Below are positions 6,871-15,021 of a stretch of 33,439 nt of DNA, piece by piece. Origin of the DNA: Lachnospiraceae bacterium (GTDB taxonomy: Bacteria > Bacillota > Clostridia > Lachnospirales > Lachnospiraceae); assembly GCA_014804245.1 (NCBI GenBank), contig JAAVAE010000014.1, positions 89,117 through 122,555 on the forward strand. The letters run 5' to 3'. A program made the translations under genes and the position numbers. Below the pieces are notes generated by a model. The model had not been told where the DNA came from. It searched no databases and was given only the letters and a program-made list of their open reading frames with translations. The stretch's first letter is position 1; each line of letters opens with the position of its first letter.

Positions 6871-8049
6871 ATGAATGAGATTCAATTAAAATACGGATGC
6901 AACCCGAACCAGAAACCTTCCAGGATTTTTATGGAGGATGGAAGTGAACTTCCTGTTACGGTGTTAAATGGCAAGCCCGGATATATTAATTTCCTGGATG
7001 CTTTTAACGGATGGCAGTTGGTAAAGGAATTGAAGGAGGCAACCGGGCTTCCGGCAGCTACCTCTTTTAAACATGTTTCCCCGGCAGGGGCAGCAGTGGG
7101 TCTGCCGCTTACACAGACCCTTGCGAAGATTTACTGGGTGGATGATTTGGGAGAACTCTCGCCCCTTGCCTGTGCGTATGCAAGAGCAAGAGGCGCAGAC
7201 AGGATGTCTTCCTTCGGAGATTTCATTGCTTTGTCCGATGTGTGCGACGTGGATACCGCAAGGCTGATCAAGCGGGAGGTGTCTGACGGCGTAATTGCAC
7301 CGGGATACACCGAAGAAGCAATGGAACTTTTAAAAGCAAAGAAAAAGGGCAATTATAATATTATTCAGATAGATCCCTCCTATGTGCCGGCACCCGTTGA
7401 GAGAAAGCAGGTGTATGGAATTACTTTTGAACAGGGCAGGAATGAATTGGATATAAACGGCGATCTGCTTTCCAATCTTGTGACAAAGAATAAGGAATTG
7501 CCGGAATCTGCTTTAATTGATATGAAGATTGCCCTGATTACGCTTAAATATACTCAGTCCAATTCCGTCTGCTATGTAAAGGGCGGGCAGGCAATCGGAA
7601 TCGGTGCAGGACAGCAGTCCAGAGTCCATTGTACCAGGCTGGCAGGTCAGAAAGCGGATAACTGGTATCTGCGTCAGGCGCCTAAGGTACTGGATCTTCA
7701 GTTTGTGGATACACTGGGACGTGCCGACAGGGATAATACCATTGATGTTTATATTGGAGATGAATATGAAGATGTACTCCGCGAAGGGGAGTGGCAGAAA
7801 CGCTTTAAGGTAAAACCGTCCGTTTTCACAAGAGAAGAAAAGCGGGCATGGCTGGATGGAAATCAAGACGTGACGCTTGGATCGGATGCCTTTTTCCCAT
7901 TTTCGGATAACATTGAAAGAGCGTATAAGAGCGGTGTGAAATACATTGCCCAGCCCGGCGGATCAGTGCGCGATGATCTTGTGATAGAATGCTGTGACAA
8001 GTACGATATGGTAATGGCATTTACGGGAATCAGATTATTTCATCATTAA
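6871..8049 (+). CDS. purH: AICAR formyltransferase, stand-alone PurH C-terminal-type enzyme
   Basis: A 392-residue enzyme that transfers a formyl group from 10-formyl-tetrahydrofolate to AICAR (ZMP), giving FAICAR. It corresponds to the C-terminal transformylase part of PurH. The start KYGCNPNQKP matches the beginning of that domain, and the catalytic Lys-His pair is visible in SFKHVSPAGAA (K67, H68). Further family motifs include SNSVCYVKGGQAIGIGAGQQSR and the end IAQPGGSVRDD. The N-terminal cyclohydrolase domain of ordinary PurH is absent; the PurO-type protein just upstream replaces it. A GAGG-type site precedes the ATG, and a terminator follows within 15 bases. Control should be by the ZTP riboswitch. 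Confidence 0.92.
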   Translation: MNEIQLKYGCNPNQKPSRIFMEDGSELPVTVLNGKPGYINFLDAFNGWQLVKELKEATGLPAATSFKHVSPAGAAVGLPLTQTLAKIYWVDDLGELSPLACAYARARGADRMSSFGDFIALSDVCDVDTARLIKREVSDGVIAPGYTEEAMELLKAKKKGNYNIIQIDPSYVPAPVERKQVYGITFEQGRNELDINGDLLSNLVTKNKELPESALIDMKIALITLKYTQSNSVCYVKGGQAIGIGAGQQSRVHCTRLAGQKADNWYLRQAPKVLDLQFVDTLGRADRDNTIDVYIGDEYEDVLREGEWQKRFKVKPSVFTREEKRAWLDGNQDVTLGSDAFFPFSDNIERAYKSGVKYIAQPGGSVRDDLVIECCDKYDMVMAFTGIRLFHH

Positions 8050-8062
8050 TCATATTATGATA

Positions 8063-8091
8063 AAAAGGGGTAGGCGACTGCCCCTTTTGTG
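8063..8091 (+). terminator. Terminator after the purine genes
   Basis: AAAAGGGGTAG (8063-8073) pairs with CTGCCCCTTTT (8078-8088) around the tetraloop GCGA, with one wobble pair. The T run is part of the stem. Confidence 0.85.
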
Positions 8092-8140
8092 TTAAACAGA
8101 ACAAAAGCGGAAGCAGGAGAAAAATGCGGAGGAAATGGCG

Positions 8141-8326
8141 ATGGAATATGTGGATGAAGTGATTAAAATGTTGGATTCCATGTCAAAGGCAGGGGTCAGC
8201 CGTATGAAAGTGGAGACTTCAGATCTTGTGGAAGAGGGAAAAGAGCAGAAAACATACCATCATGGAAGATGCGATGTGGGAAGCCCTTTTGCCACAGGGA
8301 AGCTTTATGATTTAGAAGAGGAATGA
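8141..8326 (+). CDS. Small conserved-looking protein of unknown function at the head of the sensor operon
   Basis: A 61-residue acidic protein that I cannot assign. The first half is helical (EYVDEVIKMLDSMSKAGVSR). The second half carries a striking polar segment, TYHHGRCDVGSPFATG, with two adjacent histidines and a cysteine that could bind a metal. There is no signal peptide or membrane segment. Of two possible ATGs, 8141 is preferred because GGAGG (8128-8132) is eight bases upstream; the ATG at 8135 would be too close. Its stop overlaps the first possible ATG of the next gene (ATGA at 8323-8326), so translation is probably coupled to the sugar sensor. The clear ribosome binding site and tight packing argue that it is a real gene. 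Confidence 0.7.
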   Translation: MEYVDEVIKMLDSMSKAGVSRMKVETSDLVEEGKEQKTYHHGRCDVGSPFATGKLYDLEEE

Positions 8327-8328
8327 CA

Positions 8329-9405
8329 ATGAGAAGGGATTTGGAAGCTGGTAAAAAGAAAAAAGGGCAGAAAGAAAACGAATATCCATGGACATTGATC
8401 CTTACATCGGTGGTCATTATTATTACAGTTATTATGGGTATTGCTGCCTTTCGCTTTTATAGGAGTGGTTTTACAGAAGAAACGGAGAATAAAACTTATG
8501 GCCGGTATTATGTGATGATTACGGATGACAGGAAATCTTCTTTCTGGCAGTCTGTTTATCAGGGGGCTTATGAAAGAGGGCTGGAAGAGGACGCTTATGT
8601 GGAGATGCTGGGAGATAACCTCTCTGAAAATTATTCCCGTGAAGAACTGATGCGAATCGCGATTTCCTCTGATGTGGATGGAATTATCGTGGCGTCGGAT
8701 GAAAGCGGCAGGATGACGAACTTCATTGACGAGGCAGTAGAAGAAGGTATTCCTGTAGTAACCTGTTACGGTGATAATTCACACGGTAAGAGATGCAGTT
8801 TTGTGGGCATATCAAACTATAATCTGGGGAAGGAATATGGCAGGCAGGTTTTGAAGATCTTGAATGAAGAAGGCCACGATATGGATCCTGTTAAAATCGT
8901 GGTGCTGGCAAGCGCCTATGCTCAGGATCCGGGAAAGGTCATTTTTTTCTCAACTATTCAGGACACCATTATCAATGAAGGGGAAGGAAACGTAAAGGTA
9001 GATTTGTCACAGGTGTCTATCAATGACAGCAATGCCTTTGCAGCAGAGGAAGCGATCAGGGATCTTTTTATGGGGGAAGAGGTACCCGACATCATCATCT
9101 GTATGAATGAACTTAACACGACCTGTGTGTATCAGGCAGTGGTCGACTATAATAAGGTAGGCCAGGTAAATATCCTGGGATATTATGATTCTGACACGAT
9201 TATAAGGGGAATTGACAGAAATGTAATTTATGCAACCGTCTCTATTGACACGGAGCAGATGGGGGCATTTTGTATTGATGCGCTGACAGAATACAATGAA
9301 CTTGGGTATACGAGCCAGTATTTTACTGCAGATGTAAAATTAATCAATAAAGACAATGTCTCTGCGTATCTGGGAGGTGGCGAAGATGACGAAGAAACTC
9401 CGTGA
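8329..9405 (+). CDS. Membrane-anchored sugar-binding sensor protein (XylFII-like)
   Basis: A 358-residue protein with a cytoplasmic basic start (GKKKKGQK), one membrane segment (about residues 21-43) and an external type-1 periplasmic-binding domain of the sugar-binding class. Typical stretches are FWQSVYQGAYERGLEE, DVDGIIVASDES and VPDIIICMNELNTTCVYQA. There is no lipobox, so it is held by the membrane helix and not by lipid. The next gene encodes a LytS-type kinase, overlapping by 20 bases. The arrangement matches the XylFII-LytS pair of clostridia, where the binding protein passes sugar binding on to the kinase. The start at 8329 has GAGG seven bases upstream; 8323 is an alternative in the same frame. 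The ligand is probably a monosaccharide, but xylose is not proven. Confidence 0.85.
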   Translation: MRRDLEAGKKKKGQKENEYPWTLILTSVVIIITVIMGIAAFRFYRSGFTEETENKTYGRYYVMITDDRKSSFWQSVYQGAYERGLEEDAYVEMLGDNLSENYSREELMRIAISSDVDGIIVASDESGRMTNFIDEAVEEGIPVVTCYGDNSHGKRCSFVGISNYNLGKEYGRQVLKILNEEGHDMDPVKIVVLASAYAQDPGKVIFFSTIQDTIINEGEGNVKVDLSQVSINDSNAFAAEEAIRDLFMGEEVPDIIICMNELNTTCVYQAVVDYNKVGQVNILGYYDSDTIIRGIDRNVIYATVSIDTEQMGAFCIDALTEYNELGYTSQYFTADVKLINKDNVSAYLGGGEDDEETP

Positions 9406-10879
9406 TCTTTCTCTGCAGGGGAAGATAAGCGGCATTTATCTCATTGCGAATCTGCTGGTACTCGTTGTGAATATGGTTCTGCTGCTTGGAATCAATAACA
9501 TGAGCAACGAGATGGATATGGTTTACAATGACAATCTCCATCTGAATGAGCTTGCAGAGGCGCTTACGTCTGTGCAGGACAGTATGACGGATTATCTTAC
9601 GGTAAAGACCAGCGATTCTCTGGAGAATTACTATAGAAGCGAGCAGAACTACAATCAGATTATACAGGAACTTAATACGGATGTGACAGATAAGGCTTTT
9701 GACCGTATGGAAAGAAATATAAAAAGCATGTCAGAAACATATCTGGAAGTAGTGGGGCAGACGATTGAAGCAAAACGCGGCAGAAATGTTGAAAAATACA
9801 GAAATAAATATGAAACCGCCACTTCACTTTATCACTATATACGCACATACATCAACAGTCTGAATACAGAGAAATTTAAAAATAATTCACAGAATTACAG
9901 TGAACTATCCGGCGCTTTCCGCATTTTTGAGACTGTCAGCTATCTGGTCATGTTCATCGTTATCCTAGGGAATGTGAGCATTATTACGAGGCTTGCCGGA
10001 ACCATTACAAAACCGCTGAAAACGCTTTCCGGACTGGCGGATGAAGTGGCGAAGGGAAATTTCGATATTGAACTCATGGAAAGTTCCTCCAGAGATGAGA
10101 TCGGCGTGGTAACGGGAGCTTTCAATCAGATGGTCATCAGCATCCGGCAGTATATAGAGCGTATCCGTCAAAGTATGGAGCGTGAACGGGAATCAAAGGA
10201 AAAGGAACTGAGGATGGAAACACATCTGAAAGATGCCCAGCTGAAATATCTGCAGGCACAGATCAATCCACATTTCCTGTTCAACACTCTGAACGCAGGG
10301 GCACAGCTTGCCATGATGGAAGGAGCGGACAGAACCTACCAATATGTGCAGAATATGGCGGAATTTTTCAGATATAATGTAAAAAAGGGAAATGAGATAG
10401 TCACCTTGGGGGAGGAAATTGAATTAGTCGATCATTATATGTATATTTTGAACGTGAGATTTTCGGGTGACATCCATTACGCAAAGGAGATAGACCAGTC
10501 GCTTCTTCACGTAGAAATGCCCAGCATGATTCTGCAGCCGGTAGTGGAAAATTGTGTGAATCACGGTATAAGAGAGATGGCGGGAGAAGGAAGGATATGG
10601 CTGTCCGTGTACCGTATTGAGGATGTTGTGTGTATCAGCGTAAAGGATAATGGAATTGGAATGAGTCAGGAAACGATTGACAAGGTCATAACCGGTACCT
10701 ACAAAGATGAAGAACTGGCGGCAGGTTCTAATGGAATCGGAATGGGCAATGTGATAGCGAGGATGAAACTGTTTACGGAGTGTGAGGATGTGATAACCAT
10801 TACCAGTGGGGGAAAAGACAGGGGAACAGAGGTTACACTTTACCTGCAGATAAGGGAACGGGAGGAAGAGGATGTATAA
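9386..10879 (+). CDS. Sensor histidine kinase, LytS/YesM type
   Basis: A 497-residue two-component kinase. A first membrane helix (about 16-38) is followed by an external helical domain rich in Asn and charged residues, a second helix (about 190-212), a HAMP domain (ITKPLKTLSGLADEVAKGNF), a coiled coil (MERERESKEKELRME) and the His_kinase domain with QINPHFLFN, where H296 is the likely phosphorylation site. The ATPase part shows an N-box (ENCVNHGI, 388-395), DNGIGM and GIGMGNV. The start at 9386 has GGGAGG eight bases upstream, inside the previous gene; an earlier in-frame start at 9356 lacks such a site. It should take its signal from the binding protein upstream and phosphorylate the next gene's product, with which it overlaps by eight bases. 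Confidence 0.92.
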   Translation: MTKKLRDLSLQGKISGIYLIANLLVLVVNMVLLLGINNMSNEMDMVYNDNLHLNELAEALTSVQDSMTDYLTVKTSDSLENYYRSEQNYNQIIQELNTDVTDKAFDRMERNIKSMSETYLEVVGQTIEAKRGRNVEKYRNKYETATSLYHYIRTYINSLNTEKFKNNSQNYSELSGAFRIFETVSYLVMFIVILGNVSIITRLAGTITKPLKTLSGLADEVAKGNFDIELMESSSRDEIGVVTGAFNQMVISIRQYIERIRQSMERERESKEKELRMETHLKDAQLKYLQAQINPHFLFNTLNAGAQLAMMEGADRTYQYVQNMAEFFRYNVKKGNEIVTLGEEIELVDHYMYILNVRFSGDIHYAKEIDQSLLHVEMPSMILQPVVENCVNHGIREMAGEGRIWLSVYRIEDVVCISVKDNGIGMSQETIDKVITGTYKDEELAAGSNGIGMGNVIARMKLFTECEDVITITSGGKDRGTEVTLYLQIREREEEDV

Positions 10880-12476
10880 GATCATGCTGGCAGATGATGA
10901 GGGAATCGTGATTGACTCCCTGAAATTCATCATAGAAAAGGAATTCGGCGGAGACTGTGTCGTGGAATTTGCAAAGACAGGCAGAAGCGTTATCGAGCTT
11001 GCCGAAAATTTCAGACCGGATATTGCAATCATGGATATTCAGATGCCGGGGATCAATGGAATAGAGGCGATGAAGGAAATTAGGCAAAATAACAGCAATG
11101 TGTTCTTCATCGTTATGTCTGCCTATGATAAATTTGATTATGCAAAAGAGGCAATCGAGGTAGGAGGCGTCCTGGAGTATATCACAAAGCCTATGGAACG
11201 CACGAAGATCGTGGCGGCGCTTAAAAATGCAATGAAGATGATCGATCAGAAGCGGGAGAAGAGAAGCAATGATCTGCTCATAAAAGAAAAGCTGGAGACG
11301 GTGGTTCCTATTATAGAAAGTGGGTTGATTTACAATATCCTGTTGCAGGAGCACTTTGAGGAGGATATTGAAAATTACAAAACGATCTTAGGAATCAACC
11401 AGGATTACGCTTATATGATCGCTGTTGTCTGCGGAGATGAGCAGCAGGGGAATCATATGACCAATGCGGTGGGCAGCAGTATCAGGATGCAGAAGCATTA
11501 TCAGGAGGTCCGTCAAAGCCTTAAGGAATATTTTGACTGTATTGTCGGCACAGTCATGTCCAACAAAATTGCGGTTCTGGTTCCATGTGAAAGCGGCAGG
11601 ATGGACTATAATGAGAGAATTGAGTTGATTGAAAAAGCGCGGGAGCTGGTACGGCGTATGCGCAAAAAGATGGATATCTCTTTTCGGATCGGCATTGGGG
11701 GATCCAAGGAACTGAGGGATATGGGAGAGTCCTACAGGGAGGCCTTAAATGCACTTATCATGACCACCGGAAGTGTTGCCCATGCAGATGATTTACCTTT
11801 AGGGTGCAGTTATGCCGGTGACTATCCCATACATCTCGAGAAAAAGTTATTCAGCGAAGTGGAGAAGGGAGAAATTAACAATGCTATTGCAACTGCCAAT
11901 GAGTTTTTCAGCTGGATGGCAGATGCTAATCCGGACAGCCTTATGGAGATCCGCCTTAAAATATTGGAATTTATTTTATGGGCAGAACATCTGGCTTATG
12001 AAAAGGGAGGGATGACATATCAGTTCAATACCAGATCCGACTATCTTCCCGAAATCATGGGGATGACTGAGACTTATCAGATGAAAAACTGGTTTGTCTC
12101 AAAAATATCCGATGCCTGTCAGAATATCTTGAGCAAACGCACAGAAAAATCAGACAGCATCATTGAAATGGCAAAGGACTATATCAAATCCAATTTCAGC
12201 AGGGATCTTTCTCTGGATGAGGTGTCCCGGTCCGTCAATATCAGCCCTTACTATTTCAGTAAGATTTTTAAGGACGGCACAGGGGAAAATTTTATTGAAT
12301 ATGTGACGAATATCAGAATAGATAAAGCCAAGGAATTACTGGGAAATCCGGAATATTCCATGAAAGAAATCTGTTCCATGATCGGTTATTCGGATCCCAA
12401 CTATTTTAGCCGGTCTTTTAAGAAAAATGTGGGTGTGACACCTACCGAATATAGAGAAGGAAGGACGATGGCATGA
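10872..12476 (+). CDS. Response regulator with AraC-type DNA-binding domain (YesN type)
   Basis: A 534-residue transcription regulator. The receiver domain (1-120) shows the acidic pair D8/D9, the phosphorylated D55 in IMDIQMPG, and the conserved K in YITKPM. A long middle section (about 130-420) has the look of the degenerate linker domains found in YesN proteins (SFRIGIGGSKELRDMGESYREALNAL is GGDEF-like in pattern). The C-terminal ~100 residues contain two helix-turn-helix motifs of AraC type: DLSLDEVSRSVNISPYYFSKIFK and MKEICSMIGYSDPNYFSRSFKK. Overlaps of eight bases upstream and four downstream show a compact operon. The likely target is the ChvE/MmsA/MmsB promoter region around 13600-13700. 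Confidence 0.92.
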   Translation: MYKIMLADDEGIVIDSLKFIIEKEFGGDCVVEFAKTGRSVIELAENFRPDIAIMDIQMPGINGIEAMKEIRQNNSNVFFIVMSAYDKFDYAKEAIEVGGVLEYITKPMERTKIVAALKNAMKMIDQKREKRSNDLLIKEKLETVVPIIESGLIYNILLQEHFEEDIENYKTILGINQDYAYMIAVVCGDEQQGNHMTNAVGSSIRMQKHYQEVRQSLKEYFDCIVGTVMSNKIAVLVPCESGRMDYNERIELIEKARELVRRMRKKMDISFRIGIGGSKELRDMGESYREALNALIMTTGSVAHADDLPLGCSYAGDYPIHLEKKLFSEVEKGEINNAIATANEFFSWMADANPDSLMEIRLKILEFILWAEHLAYEKGGMTYQFNTRSDYLPEIMGMTETYQMKNWFVSKISDACQNILSKRTEKSDSIIEMAKDYIKSNFSRDLSLDEVSRSVNISPYYFSKIFKDGTGENFIEYVTNIRIDKAKELLGNPEYSMKEICSMIGYSDPNYFSRSFKKNVGVTPTEYREGRTMA

Positions 12477-13531
12477 AAAGAAGAAGGGCAGCCCTTATTT
12501 TATTCCTTTTATATATGATACTGCTTCTGGTTTCCTGCAGCAAACCGGACAGCGGCAAGGAAGTGAAGAACCCCGAAGAGGGGGAAAAGATACGGATTGG
12601 TATGAGTTTTGATTCCTTTGTCATTGAAAGATGGCAGAGAGACAGGGATGTTTTTGTGTCCACGGCAAAGGAATTGGGAGCTGAGGTAAATGTTCAGAAC
12701 GCCAACGGTAATATCGAGGAGCAGAAAAAGCAGATTGAGTATTTTATACAAAAAGGGATGGACGTAATCGTGATTATCTGTATTGATTCCGACGATCTTA
12801 AAGAGCAGGTTCAGAAGGCAAAGGAAGCAGGAATCAAAATCATTGCTTATGACCGCCTGATTGTAGATGCGGACGTGGATCTGTATATCACATTTGACAA
12901 TGAAAAGGTAGGGACAATGATGGGAGATGCATTGGTAGGGGCAGGTATTTCAGGCGGAAATGTCCTGATGCTGGGCGGTTCTGCCACCGACAACAATGTG
13001 TCTTTGGTGGAAAGAGGATTTAAGAAGGTGATGCAGGAGAATGATGTGACGATTCTCGATTCCATCCATGCAGAAGGGTGGAAGGCGGAAGTGGCAGGTG
13101 ATTATATTTACGACCACATGGACGTGGTGAAGCAGGCAGACGCAATCATGTGCGGTAATGACGACATTGCGAGCGAGGCAGTCCATGCTCTTGCCGAATG
13201 GAAGATGGCAGGCAGCATTTTGGTAGTGGGTCAGGACGCGGATTTGGCGGCGTGCCAGAGAATCGTGGAGGGCACACAAGTAATGACGGTGTACAAGTCA
13301 GTAGAAAAGCTTGCCCAGCGCGCGGCGGAATGTGCGGTCATGTTGGCAAAAGACGAGCACATAGAGGGAGAGGATGTAGCATCCATCAATAACGGCAATT
13401 ATGAGATTCCTTATGTGGGGTTGGAACCAATCAGTGTGAATGAAGAGAACATAAATGAGGTCATAATAGGGAGCGGATTTCATTTAAAGGAAGATGTGTA
13501 TCTGAATGTTCCCGGAAAGATGCCTGAATAG
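12473..13531 (+). CDS. XylF-like sugar-binding lipoprotein of the sensor operon
   Basis: A 352-residue lipoprotein. The lipobox is LLVSC with C22 as lipidation site. The mature part is a type-1 sugar-binding protein close to XylF (D-xylose binding): IRIGMSFDSFVIERWQRDRDVF, IKIIAYDRLI, LYITFDNEKVGTMMG, AIMCGNDDIASEA and the end GSGFHLKEDVYL are all typical. The ATG overlaps the stop of the response regulator (ATGA), so it is co-translated with the sensory genes and not with the transporter. It may supply sugar to the transporter encoded downstream, or be a second input to the kinase. The presence of three binding proteins for one transporter is unusual. Confidence 0.88.
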   Translation: MKRRRAALILFLLYMILLLVSCSKPDSGKEVKNPEEGEKIRIGMSFDSFVIERWQRDRDVFVSTAKELGAEVNVQNANGNIEEQKKQIEYFIQKGMDVIVIICIDSDDLKEQVQKAKEAGIKIIAYDRLIVDADVDLYITFDNEKVGTMMGDALVGAGISGGNVLMLGGSATDNNVSLVERGFKKVMQENDVTILDSIHAEGWKAEVAGDYIYDHMDVVKQADAIMCGNDDIASEAVHALAEWKMAGSILVVGQDADLAACQRIVEGTQVMTVYKSVEKLAQRAAECAVMLAKDEHIEGEDVASINNGNYEIPYVGLEPISVNEENINEVIIGSGFHLKEDVYLNVPGKMPE

Positions 13532-13560
13532 GAAAAAGCAATAGGAAATTATTGGCGGCG

Positions 13561-13601
13561 GAACTGTACCAGTGCAAAAATGTGCTAGTACAGTTCTTTT
13601 T
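13561..13601 (+). terminator. Terminator between sensor operon and transporter operon
   Basis: GAACTGTAC (13561-13569) and GTACAGTTC (13588-13596) form a nine-base stem, followed by TTTTT (13597-13601). It separates the low-level sensory operon from the transporter genes. Confidence 0.88.
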
Positions 13602-13610
13602 GTAAATTTT

Positions 13611-13678
13611 TCTATTTATAAAAATTTGAAGACAGTCGTAAATTATTCCTACTCCTTTTATGATATTCTCTATTTATA
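13611..13678 (+). promoter_or_regulatory. Probable activator-dependent promoter of chvE-mmsA-mmsB with direct repeats
   Basis: TCTATTTATA occurs exactly at 13611-13620 and 13669-13678. Between them a -10 candidate TATGAT (13659-13664) has a very poor -35 (TCGTAA at 13636-13641), as expected when a response regulator must recruit polymerase. Which segment is bound by the AraC-type regulator cannot be told. Confidence 0.45.
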
Positions 13679-13708
13679 CAAAACCAATCAGTAAAGGGAG
13701 GTAAAAAA

Positions 13709-14869
13709 ATGAAAAGAAAATTACTGAGTATGATTTTGGCAACAGCAATGGTTGCTACAATGTTAGTAGGATGTAGCAGTTCAGGTTCTTCTGAGACAGC
13801 ATCAACACCGGCTGACACAGGGACAGAGGCAGAAGCACCTGCTGAGGCTGAGGCAGAAGCAGAAGCACCTGCTGACACGCAGGCATCCGGCGGCGGTAAG
13901 GTCGGCGTAGCAATGCCTACCAAGGATCTGCAGAGATGGAATCAGGATGGTTCCAACATGGAAGCTGAATTAATTGCAGCTGGATATGAAGTAGATCTTC
14001 AGTATGCATCCAATGATATCGCAACACAGGTTTCCCAGATTGAAAACATGATCAACTCCGGCTGTGAACTTCTGGTTATCGCATCTATCGATGGTGATTC
14101 CCTTGGAACAGTTTTAGAGCAGGCAAAAGAAAAGAACATTCCGGTTATCGCATATGACCGTTTGATCATGAACTCTGATGCAGTTACATACTATGCTACA
14201 TTTGATAACTACATGGTAGGTACAAAGCAGGGCGAATACATCAAAGAGCAGCTTGATCTTGACAACGCAGAAGGTCCTTTCAACATGGAAGTCTTCACAG
14301 GCGATCCTGGTGACAACAACGCAAGATTCTTCTACGGCGGCGCTATTGACGTTCTTCAGCCTTACATTGACAGCGGCAAGATCGTAATCAAATCCGGACA
14401 GCTTGATTTCGAAACAGTTGCAACAGCTAACTGGGCAACAGAGACAGCACAGTCCAGAATGGACGCTATTATTTCCGCTAACTATGCAGATGGCACAAAG
14501 CTTGACGCAGTTCTTTGCTCCAATGACTCTACAGCACTTGGCGCAACAAACTCACTGGAAGCAAACTACACAGGCGAATGGCCGATCATCACAGGTCAGG
14601 ACTGTGATAAGCCCAACGTTAAGAACATGATCGATGGAAAGCAGTCTATGTCTATCTTCAAGGATACACGTACATTAGCTTCCAAGGTTGTAGAAATGGT
14701 TGACGCTATCATGAAGGGCGGAGAAGCACCTGTTAATGATACAGAAACATATGACAACGGTACAGGCGTTATTCCTTCATACCTTTGCGAGCCCGTATTT
14801 GCTGACGCTAGCAACTACAAAGAACTGTTAATTGATTCTGGCTACTACACAGAAGCTGATATTCAGTAA
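13709..14869 (+). CDS. chvE: Multiple-monosaccharide-binding lipoprotein, ChvE-like
   Basis: A 386-residue substrate-binding lipoprotein of a sugar ABC importer. A signal sequence ends in the lipobox LVGC (C22). A linker of about 45 residues rich in Ala, Glu and Pro, containing repeated EAPAE/EAEAEA units, precedes the binding domain, which begins near KVGVAMPTKDLQRWNQDG. Typical family stretches are IPVIAYDRLIMNSDAV, DAVLCSNDSTALGA and the terminal NYKELLIDSGYYTEADIQ. Codon choice is strongly skewed (AAC, GAC, TTC and GCA are frequent) compared with neighbours, a sign of high expression. GGGAGG precedes the start. MmsA and MmsB follow. ChvE-type proteins bind several aldoses (for example galactose, arabinose, xylose), so the ligand range is open. 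Confidence 0.9.
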   Translation: MKRKLLSMILATAMVATMLVGCSSSGSSETASTPADTGTEAEAPAEAEAEAEAPADTQASGGGKVGVAMPTKDLQRWNQDGSNMEAELIAAGYEVDLQYASNDIATQVSQIENMINSGCELLVIASIDGDSLGTVLEQAKEKNIPVIAYDRLIMNSDAVTYYATFDNYMVGTKQGEYIKEQLDLDNAEGPFNMEVFTGDPGDNNARFFYGGAIDVLQPYIDSGKIVIKSGQLDFETVATANWATETAQSRMDAIISANYADGTKLDAVLCSNDSTALGATNSLEANYTGEWPIITGQDCDKPNVKNMIDGKQSMSIFKDTRTLASKVVEMVDAIMKGGEAPVNDTETYDNGTGVIPSYLCEPVFADASNYKELLIDSGYYTEADIQ

Positions 14870-14932
14870 ACTTACATCATGTGATGCTTGTCGTTTGTCA
14901 GGCAACAGAATTATAAGCAAAATGATAACAGG

Positions 14933-14955
14933 CAGGCGGGAATTTTACCCGCCTG
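14933..14955 (+). other. Intercistronic hairpin after chvE
   Basis: CAGGCGGG (14933-14940) pairs with CCCGCCTG (14948-14955) around AATTTTA. No T run follows. It probably stabilises the chvE mRNA 3' end and lowers expression of the following transporter genes, giving an excess of binding protein over transporter. Confidence 0.65.
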
Positions 14956-15021
14956 TCATACTCTGAAAAGAAAATATTAGAGATTAGGTATTGTAGAAAT
15001 GGCAGACTGGGAGGGATACAA

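Noticed and set aside
10424-11354. Minus-strand open frames of up to 202 codons across the kinase/regulator junction
   Set aside because: They are shadows of strongly supported plus-strand genes with catalytic motifs.
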